DNA of 64,000 bases from Lepas anatifera. Taxonomy: Eukaryota; Arthropoda; Thecostraca; Lepadidae. The notes under the pieces are model-generated. The model did not search any database. It saw nothing but the letters and a program-made list of their open reading frames with translations, and was not told the origin of the DNA. This document shows positions 1-12,242 of the stretch, piece by piece. The stretch covers positions 62,001 to 126,000 of the forward strand of contig JAOTON010002221.1 of assembly GCA_034440635.1 (NCBI GenBank). The letters run 5' to 3'. The translations under genes were made by a program, and so were the position numbers. How positions within the stretch are numbered: the stretch's first letter is position 1; the number at the start of each line of letters is the position of its first letter.

Positions 1-298
1 GCTGTTAACTGCGCTGTGTGAACAGTGGGCGCTGTCCTGCTGTGTTCTACCACAGGCGACAAATGTTGGGTCCTCAGCTCACTCAGTGCACTGGGGTATC
101 TTTCACTTGATCGCTTGGCTACTTGGTCGCGTTCACAGCCGCAACTGCATTGATCCCCAGCGACACTGCAATGATCTTTATCCACAGTGGCCGGTTTCTT
201 GTCCTCCTGGTAGGGTATTAAACATAATAGTATACGCTTAATAATGGAATTCGAACTGATCCTGCTGGCTTCTTTGCCTGCGAAATATGAAGGCTTAC

Positions 299-560
299 TG
301 TATGCTGGGGCTTAGTGATGCACCAACTACCAAGGTTATACGGCACTCACTGTATGCTGGGGTTTAACGACGCACCAACTGCCAAGGTCATAGGGTTTAA
401 CACTCACTGTCATAAGGTTAACACTCACTGTCTACTGGGGTTTAACGACGCACCAACTGCCAAAGTAAAAGGGCACTGCGTCTGCTCGGGTTTAACGACG
501 CACCAACTGCCATAAGTTAAAGGGCACTCACTGTCTACTAGGGCTTAGCGACGCACTAAA
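299..560. repeat. Minisatellite, about 52-bp unit, five imperfect copies
   Basis: The motif TTTAACGACGCACCAACTGC, followed by a variable AAGGTNATAGGG and CACTCACTG segment, recurs near 310, 362, 440, 490 and 540. Copy two carries a small internal duplication of the CACTCACTG part. A single related copy in reverse orientation lies near 17700-17725 (GTTGGTGCGTCGTTAAAG). The GACGTTAAAC-like core resembles sequence in the SINEs of this window, so the array may derive from a SINE tail; that is inference. Confidence 0.75.
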
Positions 561-889
561 AGCCAAAATGAGTGTGAGCTTGGAGCAGAGATACATTGCA
601 TTATTTTTTATCTGGCCGAGACGGTATTTTCTTGAGGGAAGGAAAAAAATTCCGGTCAGATCTTCTGACCGGACTTGACCGAATTTTGTGGCTTTCGTTA
701 ATTGTGTCAATGGTGGTGAATGGCTCATTCTTGCGGAACTGTCTTGTTCATTTGTTTTATGCCGAATCATGTATGTGTCTTTTTGATGTGCTCTTGGTGT
801 TTAATACTGACGAAGGTGCTTCGTCATCGAAACATCCATCAAAAATATAAATATCAGGAAAATTTAGGAAAGAAGTCTGTCACTTCCTT

Positions 890-963
<74 letters not shown>

Positions 964-2970
964 CTTGGTGACTTGGAAAGTATATTTCAGATGTGAAATA
1001 GGAGAAGAGCCTTTTCGTTGCATATGTGTCCGATACATTTTGCAAACTATTGTTGTGGCTGTAATATTTGCGAAGGGATTTTATTGAGTTTGAGACATCG
1101 CTAACTGGTAGAAATATAAAATCCTCGTTCTGACATGCCTGAAAACTGCAAGAAATACATATGTAATATTATGACTTATCCGAGCCGTATGCACCTATTT
1201 AGAGATATCAAGATATTAATTTTTGACTATGGACTTATGATGGTATGGCAAAGAACCCGAGCCATCCTTTTGTCCGTATGGGTCTTCATCTTAACTTCAT
1301 CACATTTTTTGGCCTGAAGATTTGCAAGACTTGAGCTTAAGGATTATCATTATTATTTTTATTTGAATACGTCTAGACGTGCACATACATATATGCACAT
1401 CTATGTGTATATATGTGTATATATGCATGTACACTCCTTATCCACACTTCAACCAGAATACGATAGCTAAGGTAGAAAAAAACAGACTGTCTTTACAAAA
1501 ACGATTCTGTGTACCAGCCCGGTGCATGTTTATGGGCACATTGTCGCCTCTCTTGCACCGACTGAGATCTCCAAGAAATATTTTTGAGCTATATGTCAAG
1601 TATTTCATCAGAGAGGTTTACTATGCGTTACTGGCTGATTGGTACTAGCCTCGGCTTTCCGGAGGTTTCTACCCAACACCCCATTTTTGACTGAATTTGC
1701 ATCTCTACGACCTTGACACGTGCGTGGCCAGCGGGTCGGACCGGGTCAGCAGGCTCAGTGAGTGGAGCGGAGCTGACCTGAACGGGTGCTTAATCTGTCA
1801 ATAATGACACAGACCGGCCGGAAAATGGTAAGTAGCATGCAAATATGGTTGTTGTGACGCCGGTCACGATTCAGGTGTATTGCTCATCCATGAGTCTAGG
1901 TCAAGTATGTAGCACAACTGGCTAAATCCCATCGCAAGGCGCCTTGTGCAGCACGTGCGAAGATTGTTGATAGCTGGGTCTGATTAGCCTGTCTTCACAT
2001 TTTGGAACGACGATAATTCCTCCTTTGTAGTCTAGTGATATGACCTGATAGCCCGTTGAAGGCGATGGAACTCGATGCTATTCAGAAACCCTCCCAAAAC
2101 CAGCTACATCACTGTCGCTATCTCTCTGAGTGCTTCGAACCGTGTTACGACTCAGCAGGCTTGAAATCATTGACCCCTTTTGTTTAGCGGCGACATCATT
2201 TTTTCTAGACTTAGCTTCCTTAGAAGTGCATAAAACTCTAATCTGTTTTTATCGTCGTGCATGGCAACCTATATCTGAGACAATGACACCACGGCGCTGA
2301 GGGAAGGTAAATGCCGCCCAATGTGAAGGAATGAAACTGATGTCACCGAGAGAGCTTAGGTCAGAATTAACCCGGATTCCATGGTTCTGGATATGCAAAT
2401 CAAATAAACATCGTAAGTCTTCCACCATGAAAGGTTTTGTGTGTGGTAATATTGTGTCTACTGTGGACGATATGTTTGTTTTGGCGCAAAATTCTGATTC
2501 ACTATCCGAATTTTTTTAGCTAGAGAAGACTCGTTAATAAAGGTAGTACATACTATGACAGAAGAAACTTTCGACCTAAACTTACTTTTCAATCGGTAAG
2601 TTAAATGCTTTGACTTTTCAACCGATACCAGCATATCCCAGCATCACCACATGCTCGCATCTCTAATGAACCATGAAAAAAGGAATGGCCTTCAGCCCTA
2701 AACTGCATGTAAGAAATGTCAAAAGGAAAAATAAAAGCAAACGTATTGTGCTGTACACGGGATAAATTCCCACGTCTAGAAGGCTAAAAAAACCTAAAAC
2801 GAGAATATCCCACCCATAAACACTTGCTCTAAGTATTTGTGGGTTCTTACCATTTCAGTTTTTTTTGTAGTTCAGGCGTTTCTTTTTCTTTTTCATTTGA
2901 CAATTTGTACAAACATTTTAGGGCTGAAAATCGTTGCTCTTCAATTATTTTCGATGGTGTCCCATCTCCA
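561..2970. other. Non-coding stretch, no gene recognised
   Basis: AT-rich DNA with short ORFs only, none with a recognisable domain. It contains an (AT)n tract (890-960) and an alternating purine-pyrimidine stretch of ATAC/ATGTGTAT type near 1380-1433. The right end should be the intron before the EGF-domain exon, because a pyrimidine-rich tract and AG acceptors precede it. Confidence 0.5.
890..960. repeat. (AT)n microsatellite
   Basis: About 70 bp of nearly pure AT dinucleotide, broken once by TTT near 915. The reading frames through it that encode alternating Tyr-Ile are artefacts of the repeat. Confidence 0.97.
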
Positions 2971-2971
2971 G

Positions 2972-3420
2972 CAGGCCCTCTGAGACCTTCAGTTCCACTG
3001 ATCCACCCCACTCTGCGGGCAGGTCCTGCTGTGCCTGTCGCTGAGGTTGGCGTCGGGTCAGCCGCCCCCGATCTGTCCGCACTGGAGTGGAACCCCGGCC
3101 AAGACGGTCCGCTGGCCAGCGACCTGTCCGGCCTGGGACAGGACTGGTTCCTGCCGCGGTTCCGACCTCCAGGATTCGTCGCTCTGACACCGCCGCCTTG
3201 TCCCCGCGGCTGGATCCGGTGGCAGGGCAAGTGCCGGGACGTCGATGAGTGCGCTGAGGGCACTCATGAGTGTCGCAGCGAGCGCACTCGGTGTCTGAAC
3301 ACGCTGGGGAGTCACCGGTGTCTGTGCCAGCCGGGTCTTATCGGCGACCACTACACCACCGGCTGTAAGACGCCAGCCGAGTACTGCCGGCAGCAGCAGC
3401 GGCAGGACGTTCAGCCCTGA
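2972..3420 (+). CDS. 3'-terminal exon of a secreted EGF-domain protein
   Basis: The open frame runs to TGA at 3418-3420. I place the exon start after CATCTCCAG at 2971 (2974 is an alternative), because the frame upstream translates into a pyrimidine tract. The first half is rich in Pro, Gly and Ala and is probably disordered. Then comes CPRGWIRWQGKC, followed by DVDECAEGTHEC, the signature of a calcium-binding EGF domain (D-x-D-E-C start). Paired cysteines and a GSHRCLC segment complete one EGF fold before a short tail ending QQQRQDVQP. Such domains occur in fibulin-, hemicentin- and matrilin-like extracellular matrix or adhesion proteins, and the cysteine pattern implies secretion. Upstream exons were not found in the window, so the full protein and its name are unknown. 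Codon use is GC-rich compared with the flanks, as expected for true coding sequence. Confidence 0.7.
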
Positions 3421-6400
3421 GTGAACAGCTCACTGATGAAGACTCGGATAGTAGAGAGGCGTGTAACTAACCGGGATGTCTCCGTGGTAGCCGCTAGATG
3501 ATGCGGGGGCTACCATGTCGTTGCATAAAATGGTTTTGAATTCAATTTATCTGCGCTTATAGAAGGAAGACCGGACGTGTTAGCTCCTCCCCTTATGACA
3601 TTTATAGCACCTTTAGAAGCCTTCGAGGTACAAACACTTGACACTTGTGGCTCATTAGACGTGCTCTACGGCGGTATTGTAAATATTGTTAGATTATTTT
3701 TTGTGCATATACTGAAATTTTAATTTTTTTGCGAGATCCTCTATTTAGTGAAGACCCAGTAGAAAAACAAATACATACAAGGAACAAGAAACAGAATCCT
3801 GATAACTTCATGTTACATAACCAACTAGTCAGAGAAAGCGGTCGATAAGTATGTACATGATGCTGAAAACAGTTTTTATTATCATATAGATGATCCCGTT
3901 AAAAAGAAACTGAAGGCCAAACTTGAAACAATGAATACAAATAGGTATGGTAGCGCGACCCCAACAGGAAAGAATGGTGTGCAATACCACATCGCGCATG
4001 AAATCGTACTGCTGCTGTGCGGCCAGGCTCATCACAGCACCGTTAGATTTGGCAGACACCTTCCTGTCGTGTCAGATGAAGCATGGCACTGGCTCACCGC
4101 TGAGAGGACACCGCGCCCTTTACAGTCGATATGTGCACCAGGCTGTTGCAGAACGTTCGTAAAAGTGGGAGGGGGAGCTGCAGCCATTACCACAAGATTA
4201 TCAGAATGATGCAGGAGATGGGAATGTCTTCCGCAACGGACGCCGCCACCGTTAAGATGTTTTCCACTGCGCAAATCACGTTGCTGATGGCCATTGTTTT
4301 GTGAATCCCTTGAGGTTATCACATTAGTGTCCCTACCGCAGTTGATGTGTTACCAAACGAAAGTACTCAGCTTCACGCAAGGTGTCAGCGTTATCTTCTG
4401 AGGTAGATGCAGGTGTTTGCCCTGAATTTTAAACAGCTATGTAGACATTAAACACGTATAGAAAGTCTCTGCATGTCATGATGCGACTACAGATGAGACG
4501 GCATCATCGTCGGCATCTGCTGGCGTTTGCCTGTCCGTCGGCTGGTCCCGGAAGCAACAGTCAGCAGAGGGCGCTGGGGAGCGCCGCTCACAAGATCACC
4601 CCAAAAACACCACAGGCGCGCCCGGCAAAAAGCCGGACCTCCCCCAGCACAATCGGGTCAGAGCACAGCCAATCTCTCGCCTTTGTTCAGGACAGCAGGT
4701 ATTTCGCAATGCAATTGTCCGACGGGCGTGTGACCGCGACGACTGCCGCCCATCTACACATAGTAAAGCAAACAATAACACCCCACCTAACGGAGCTCTT
4801 GCACGGTAAGGCGCCAAACAGCAGGTAAAAAGCGTGTCCAGAAGACACTGCAGCCTTGTATCCAACGTTTAACATACATAACAAGCTCCAAGGTGCTTAC
4901 TGCCGTAAACACTGGCGTTGTTTTCGAGGGATATTTCTAGAAGTGTTCCTTGTCCTGCATGGATGAGCGATGCGAAAAAAAAAAAACGCAAGTTTCGATA
5001 TGCATGTCCTTTCAATGGTGCTGCGTATGGCAGCCATGCACAATATAAGTACAGAAGAAGGAGGTAACGTTATGTCTATTCATTTCCACTTTGAATACGT
5101 GCATGGTTACGTCATCTGCCAAGTATTCTTGTAATTATATTCTGCAAAAGCCGTTATATATAAGACCATTAAGCGATGCATGGGTTCATGCAGCAGGAAA
5201 TTGCTAAATATCCATAAGCCGAGCTGAGGGCAAGGATACTGACTCCGCCTCTTATTGATAACCAGCGCGCCCACAGTGTGCCCCACTGTTCCTCTGAAAT
5301 GTCGCTGTTACTCTCTAAACGCCGTTTACTGGATGAGAGCATCAGCACCGCCTGACTTCTTACAGCCGAAACTAGGCACCTTTCTGGTCCATATGGTGCC
5401 CCTTCTGAAGTGTCCTCCTACCTCTGCTCCGCCTCCGATCTGAAATCCTCGCCCATGCTAATACCGGCAACGCTGAAAAAGAGGGGAGCAGGCAGTAGAA
5501 ATCGGATGCGTTTTCAAAGGAGGGTGCAAAGAGAGGTCAAGGCTCAAGTCCCCCTCCCACGAAATCCCAGAGTTCCTTTGGCAACTGAATAGTCTGAGGT
5601 TTTTCGATGTAATGGCGGGGGAGGCTTAAGCCCACTCCTCCAAAATGGAATCCTGGATCCTCTACTGGTATTTGACATGTACACTTTCGTGGGGACTAAG
5701 GAAAGTATAGTTTAGCCCAGACGCAAGCCGAAAATTGACCAATTTTTCTCTGGGCCAAAGTGTACCCAAATTAAAACTCTATACATTGAGTAAAACTAGA
5801 AAATCAAAATCAGGATTTGGTTGACAAACACAACAGGCAATGACAGGAAACACGATGAGATTGCCAGTGTGGAAAATTAACGCATTTTTCATGCTTAAAT
5901 ATGTTCAGACTGATTAAATCCAGTTGAATGATACCGAACCACACATTTAACTTATTCCTCCAGAGTTTTGTCTCTGAAAATGCTTACTCGTTAGAATTCT
6001 TTCTCAGGAAACTTGTTACCGCTCATCTTTAGTCTAGATCCACCATTCCTCATATATGAATATTGTAGGTCTTACGTGCATCATTTCATTGATTTTCGTC
6101 AGGAGGCTGATTTTTAGTCTGTCAAATACCACAATGCAGAAAAATGGTCCCCAGCGCAATCCAGACTGGTAGGTACTGTGAACGGACCGCATAAGCACTT
6201 TGTATTAAGGAATAAGTTTACCCAGCGTAAATACATTTATCGGTATTAGATGACTCGGACATTGTATTATGTATCATCCGATGAGTTTCTCATAAAAAAC
6301 TGATTTACCATTCCTGTGTACAAGGATTTTTGCCATGTCAGAGATCCATCGTTTCTGGCTTTTTCAGTGAGGTAGAAAACACAGGGGTTATGGTGATCTA

Positions 6401-6880
6401 CCAAAATTATCAAGGCTTATCACGTTTTGACCGTGATTCAAGTATAAGCCATGTTGGATTATGAGCAGGTATGTATGTACTTGATATTATTTCACTTGCT
6501 TGCAGCCAGCTGAAAAATAATGCTTTCCTGGAATTCAGTGTGCATGAAATAAAGCAGACTTGTTCTACTTCTTTGTTCTTCAATCTTAGATATGAAATAC
6601 CAATTACCTTCGGGCCGGCTTTGATCTTCAAAGAAACCTCGTTTCCTTTCCCTGTTCAGCCATAAGAACAATTCATCTTCCTTAGCGTGAAGCTCAGTGT
6701 GGATTCTTGCATGCTTCAAGTGCCAGGAATGTTATGGCTAGTTTGTGGATAAGGTCAAGCACGACGGTAAGCCATAATGACACAATGCCAGTATTTCGGA
6801 GTTGACCTCGCGGTCTTGGCATGAGTCGTAAGACACACACAGTCTGTTGCATCGCCGTGATGTAGGTGCTGTGAACGCCT
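3421..6880. other. Non-coding stretch, no gene recognised
   Basis: The first part is the likely 3' UTR of the EGF-domain gene; no AATAAA was seen close behind the stop. The rest is AT-rich with isolated GC-richer patches (4030-4250, 4480-4830, 5250-5600) whose ORFs overlap on several frames and match no domain I know. Confidence 0.45.
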
Positions 6881-6884
6881 GACG

Positions 6885-7450
6885 CAACTGCGCCCGATGT
6901 GGAGGAGTGTGATGTTGGCTCGGGTCGCGGCATCAGCCAGGTCGGATGTAGGCTCAGCGAAGGCGCTCAGGGTTGTGAAACGACACCACGTGACCGACAG
7001 GAAGCCCCTCCCGCCGCCACAAGAAGCGGCGGCGTCGTCGGCTGACGCAACCGGCGGGCGAGCGTACGCAGAGCCGCGAACGCCGCGCACATCTCGTCAC
7101 TGGCTGTGACGTCATCTCGTCACCTGCGCGACCTCAGGGTCAGGGGTCGGAGTCCGGTGGCAGCCGCCGGGCACGGCACCGAGTGACTGGGAGGTTTGAC
7201 CGGCCGGGAACAGGTGGTGGTCCGTTCACTTTCGCTGTCGCTTCGTGAACGTAGTGTTCACATGGTGTGCCAGTGGGAGCCCGCGGGAGACAACAGTCCA
7301 GTCATTCATCGCCCTCCGGTGGTTTTCCGGACGTCTGGCCCTCTTATGGGTGATTGTTGGAGTTCCAGCACGAACCAGATGGCTAAAACGTGAGGAGGGT
7401 TCGCATTTTCAGCAGCGGCCCTTTGGCCAGAAGATGAGTCGTGGGTAGCT
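6885..7450. promoter_or_regulatory. CpG-rich, promoter-like patch with a CRE palindrome
   Basis: A GC- and CpG-rich island stands out from AT-rich flanks. It contains TGACGTCA (7106-7113), the full cAMP response element palindrome, with nearby CGTCAC and GTCATC variants. No transcript or TATA box can be assigned. It could equally be an unrecognised first exon. The call rests on composition and one motif. Confidence 0.3.
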
Positions 7451-10140
7451 GACTTGTTGATAGCTCAATGACTTTTTATCTACATGAGGCTAAATCATGA
7501 CTCTGACTCAAGAGAGTGATTCAAAAGTAAGTAACTCTATTCTTATATCCACTTTGCGAGATTATCTGTTTTGAGAAAGACGCAGCTTCATTGATTTGGA
7601 TTCAGAAAATTACCATACAGAATTAAGATATGTTTGAGTCGTGGCTGAATCATAGTCGGTGCCATTCCGATTTCGATGCAAATTCAATGCAAACCAATTT
7701 TGAATATTAAATATAATTTTTCAATAGACAAAAGTGTGGGATTATCGAGGAAACAATTTGAAATATACATAAGAACGGTTTCATTTGTTTTGTTTTTTGT
7801 TAGCTGTTTTGAATCAGAGAGGCACAGTTAACTATCAGATTGAGCCACACCTAAATCGATCACAGGCCTAAACTTTGGTAGATATTCGGGGTAGATATTC
7901 AAAATATTTCGCATCGGCAAATCCAGGATTTCCGATGAGGGAACATGGTGGGAAGCAGGCACCATCTGGACCAGAGGCACAACAACCTATCAGGTAGGTG
8001 CCAAATCCTATTGCAAGGACATCTATACTCGCATCTTTTTGGGGAGGATGTGGAAAGTGACATTTCAGAAAGGCGCCATCGACCTTTCAGGGGGGCTGGA
8101 GGGTCGTAGGGAAGGGGCTGCCCCCTGTGTATCTGCCTATCCGCCTCGGCAGGATGAGGATAGCCCCTGCCATCCCCGAAACAGACGAGGTCTTAACTCA
8201 TCAATTCCACAATTTTAAACAAACAGTATTACAAGAATTCCGCCTTTTTATACCACGACTGTTGTTCATATTTATCCTTAATTGACTCACTAGTGCCAGC
8301 AGTATTCTGCCGATATAAAATTATTTGTACCATGATGACAATTCGCGCTAAAACTGCTTGGATATTCACAAAAATCTCTCCTAACAGTTTCGTCAAGAGC
8401 GAACCATACGCAATACAATACTCACCATCTCACGCAGACAGAAATGTTTACCTTCGCTCCGACAAGTCACTATAACATCACCTGACGACAAAAAGATACA
8501 TTTAGCAGATTTCAAAATGAGTCGCTTTCGCCGTTTCCTTCCCACTGTGGCGAAATGCACCAGTCACTGGAAACCAGATAATGACACGTACCCGGACGCT
8601 GGTGTACCGGCCAGCGAAATACTCTGAAACAACAATCCTGGCGGGCGTCGGCTGCGGCGGCGTCACCACCCGCCAGTTGCAACACACCTACCGCCCGAAA
8701 TACCGGCACCGTTACCACGTGCCGCACACATTTGTTTTGCGGAGGCTTCCTCGACAAGTACGCTGTCCGGGTTTTTGTAGGCCAGACCGGCTGACATGAT
8801 TATGATTCCTGAGCGCCTCTGGAGCTATGGTGTTGCGCCTGGTCGTTTTTTCGGCCAGCTAGTTCGAGCCCGCGCGGGAGGTTCCCTGTCGAAAGTCAGT
8901 AACAGTATACATAAGTAAGTAGGTTTGGAGTATGGTCAGATATTAAGAAGGCAAGTACATAAGTAAGCAGGTAGGAATCAAGTTTGAAAGATATTCTTTG
9001 GTCTGTCTCCTCGAATCTGAGATGAGCCATGAATCAAAGCAAAATGATTATATATCCGGACATAGTCATTCATCAGAGTTTTCCTGCAGATAATAGACCC
9101 CACGAGAAATTCTTAATCATCGTGTGAGCCTCAACCACGAATATGTAGCCATTCGAGGTTGTGGCTCATTACGAAGAATTTATACGATACTCATACGAAG
9201 AATGTCTCCAGCGATCCATTATCTAGATGAGACCCTGATGAAGGCTCGTGAACAAAAATGTTATGTGTTGAAATTTGCTCTATTTCGAATCCTAGCTTCG
9301 ATGAGATAGGCCAAATGACATGCAACAAAATATCGTCCAGACCTTAGGAAAGCGGGGCGCTCCAGACCCTTTTAAAGGACGCCGTTCACCAACCGGGATG
9401 TCATCCGAAACACAAAATTTGCAAGGAGATGTGATAGTGGTATGAAATCGACTTTATACTGGTGGCCACGGACAATTTTTGCACCCCCTGCATATTTTTT
9501 ACAGTCCCTAAACCCCTCATATTTTTCCCGGTAATCAGAAACACTGGTGAAGCCCCGCCCTCCATAGTATGCCCATAACGTTATCCATTAAAGCTCCTAT
9601 TATAGCTCTGGCCCACGTTTTGCAAATTATGTCGCAATGCTAGGTCAAATAAGCTTACCTTATAGATGTTAAAAGTGACGGTAGTTAGATTGGTATAAAT
9701 ATATTGGCTTGAGATTTATATTACATAAAAATTCCATCTAGAAACAAACTGTGTTGTCGGGATTTCCATATCGATGACCTGGGCTCAGATCAAAGCCTCT
9801 CCGCTGTGCGACTACATTTTCCATAGTATACATGCCCATCTTCATCCTACCTTGACATCCTGTTCCAGAATATGGGAAGAGCCTACCGAAGAAAAACCAC
9901 TTGCGGGCAGAATGAACTGGAATGAAGATGCTTTGCGCGCCCTTAAAGATGTTGGAGCTCTATCGTCAATTGCTTTTGCGTTTTCTGTTAATAGGTAAAA
10001 AGCCTACCTGTTTGTTTTTGCTGTGTCGGGCTTTAATGCCTCGAATAACCTGCTCACTTTGTCACAACATTATCGTAAAGCGTAATTAGAACAATGTTCC
10101 TACCTGTTCATGTGACGAGGTACGATGTACGCTGGGTGTT
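7451..10140. other. Non-coding stretch, no gene recognised
   Basis: AT-rich DNA with short ORFs lacking any recognised domain. A short tandem of AAGTAAGTAGGT / AAGTAAGCAGGT lies near 8910-8970. I see nothing else that can be named. Confidence 0.45.
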
Positions 10141-10167
10141 ATATGACAGCGTTTTACCCCGGGGCTA

Positions 10168-10201
10168 GGGCGTTTTACCCCACTATCGGGGTAAAACGCC
10201 C
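10168..10201. repeat. Perfect 14-bp hairpin
   Basis: GGGCGTTTTACCCC (10168-10181) and its exact reverse complement (10188-10201) flank a 6-base loop. A further half-arm, GCGTTTTACCCC, lies just upstream at 10150-10161, so the locus holds two copies of one arm and one of the other. Confidence 0.9.
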
Positions 10202-10639
10202 TTTTACATGGTCTCGAGAAAAATCAAGTTTCGCACACTTCACGTAGTGTCAGAGTCCCAAATTTCTATCCGAGCTTAGACAAACAATAATAGAACTTAA
10301 CGAAGAAAAATAAGGCAATTCCGTCACGCAGGATTCGTATAGACACATGCGCCTTTAACGTATGCATCTTACCCCACTCTACCCTATTGCAACTACTAAA
10401 CACGGTCAGAAGTTAAGCGTTAGACTGAACCTAATCACAGCTGCCAGTTGAATGGCGAACATTTAGGCTTCACGAAATCTAATGTACTATGTAGTATGAT
10501 TTAATTGAGCTGTGCCTGGTATTCTCAGGCGAATATATGTTCGCGCATCCCTACCGTAAATCACATGTGCACGATCGCGTTTTTTCTAGGCAAAAAATAT
10601 AAGCGTTCGAGCCTCTTTTGTGTTTGGTATCTCGTGACA

Positions 10640-10823
10640 AAATGATAATAATGATAGATGGGGGTTAGCCAACTGCCAAGGTTCTGCGGCGTCGCCAACT
10701 CTCACCCTGTTGGGCGGGATTTGCGCGATCAGATTTAGCTATTCAGAGGCTCTGCCGGGACTTGAACCTGGGACCAGTGACTTGGGAGACTCTGATTCTA
10801 TCCACTAAGCCACCCATCCCCTC
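10640..10823 (-). mobile_element. tRNA-derived SINE, minus strand
   Basis: Read on the minus strand from about 10821, a tRNA-like head has an A box (TGGCTTAGTGG) and a B box (GGTTCAAGTCC) at normal spacing. An unrelated body follows, then an ATTATTATCAT-type tail near 10638-10655. A head plus body plus simple tail is the plan of a SINE transcribed by RNA polymerase III. The head is not called as a working tRNA because no clean cloverleaf with a defined anticodon is visible and the sequence continues without a terminator. Confidence 0.75.
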
Positions 10824-11290
10824 ATGGCAAAATGAGTTATATTTGATGAATATACTAGTAACAAGAACTTGTAAATAACCGGTAACACTACCGGATCCAA
10901 TCATCAACGGCTCAGAAGTTCAATAGCTGCCATTTTAAAGTAAACGAGGTGAGCAAGGCTACATCTGCCCTCGCTGGTGGTGTTCACTCTCCTCTACATT
11001 GTGCATATAAAACGGTCCCTATATGCATTTAAATCTCAGCCCTAGCAATTAATCCTTAGTGTGATAGGTACATACGTAGTCAATCAGGAAGGTAGACGCT
11101 AAGTCCTTGATGTCCATTCGATACTGATTTTATCCCCGCATTAGCTCTTGTTGTTGTCCTGCATTTTTCACCCACAGAGGGAATTTCTCTTGGTCTTTGT
11201 GTGCTTTTGTAGTCTACATCGAAGAGAGCTGAGAGGCCTCCGACAGCAACGATCAGAAAACTCGGTAAAATGAGAAGGTCCACAACTCTA
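10824..11290. other. Intergenic stretch downstream of the lectin gene
   Basis: Mixed-composition DNA beyond the likely lectin polyadenylation site. No ORF with a recognisable domain. Confidence 0.4.
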
Positions 11291-11306
11291 GTTTGAGCAC
11301 GGACGC

Positions 11307-11312
11307 TTTATT
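11307..11312 (-). promoter_or_regulatory. Candidate polyadenylation signal of the lectin gene
   Basis: AATAAA on the minus strand, about 625 bases beyond the lectin stop codon. It is the first canonical signal I noticed downstream and implies a 3' UTR of roughly 640 bases with no intervening gene. Confidence 0.5.
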
Positions 11313-11936
11313 CAGCCCACGCGGCAGAATGACAGAATACAGTGATACATGTTTCCACTAAATCATTTCACAGCACACAGCCACGCACACAATAGTAACA
11401 GCGTTGCTCAACGTCCATGGACCGTATGTGGCTCACACGACCCAGCTGCTATTGACGGTGGACGCTACTACCGGCATTTGTGTGAATGTACAGCTAGTTA
11501 TTCTACCGATGAAAGTGAGATAGTGGAGGAAGGAGTCGCGCCGAAGTCGCGGAAAAGATCAGCCGATTGGCGGCGTCGAATTGATGACTGTAGTGGGTGC
11601 AGTGTGGGAGAAAGTGTCGCCTGTTCGGCAGTCGTTTTCGGTACCCAATTACAGCTCCAGTGCTGTTATGTCAGCCTCCTCACGAGGGAAATTGAAGCCA
11701 TTTCGCTCCTAGCGTAACGGTTGGATCACAACCGATTTTACAGATTTGGCCCACGCACTTCACACTATTTTGCTTATACAGAAATGCACACTCTTCTATG
11801 AGGCAGCAGGAAGTCAATGATACATTAACGCCATCGCAGCAGCTTTAACTAATAACGGGCTGCTGTCCGGGAATAACGAAGCCATTCGACTACGAGAATG
11901 AGCTTTGGCGGTGGCCATGCCGACCGTAGAGATGAG

Positions 11937-12242
11937 TTAGGGGATGCGGCGGCGACTGGTGGAGCGGGCGTAGTTGAGCAGCTCGTCAGAGTCCTCGCAC
12001 ACCCAGGGCTTTTCGTGCAGGCACGCGACATCGTGCCACTTGATGCCGTCGCCGTAGAAGTTGTTGAGGATTCCCATACAGCTCTCCTCGCCAGTGCCTT
12101 CCTTGTTTTCGCGGCTGTCGGGCTGTCTTTGGCCGAGTCCTCCGGTGTTGGACCAGTTGGGGTAGGTCTGGGTGATTTTGGTGTCTGTAGCCGGCATTCG
12201 CTCGTTTGAGCCGGACCAGAACCAGCCGTTTATGTTCTTCGG
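11937..12242 (-). CDS. Lectin exon 3: ligand loop, C-terminus and stop
   Basis: Acceptor TTTCCACAG precedes 12242. The exon encodes NGWFWSGSN, YPNW, RQPD, ESCMGI, WHDVAC and KPWVCED, the conserved second half of a C-type lectin domain, then a short polar tail ending STSRRRIP and a stop at 11937. Confidence 0.88.
   Translation of the reverse strand, partial: PKNINGWFWSGSNERMPATDTKITQTYPNWSNTGGLGQRQPDSRENKEGTGEESCMGILNNFYGDGIKWHDVACLHEKPWVCEDSDELLNYARSTSRRRIP

Noticed and set aside
854..1045. ORFs through the (AT)n tract encoding Tyr-Ile repeats
   Set aside because: Product of the dinucleotide repeat.
4478..4865. Overlapping ORFs on both strands
   Set aside because: Basic, low-information peptides from a GC-richer patch; no family and no splice structure.
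10746..10821. Functional tRNA gene on the minus strand
   Set aside because: A and B boxes are present, but the sequence continues into a SINE body and tail, and no convincing anticodon arm was found.
11349..11717. 122-codon plus-strand ORF
   Set aside because: Lies antisense in the probable lectin 3' UTR, with no domain.
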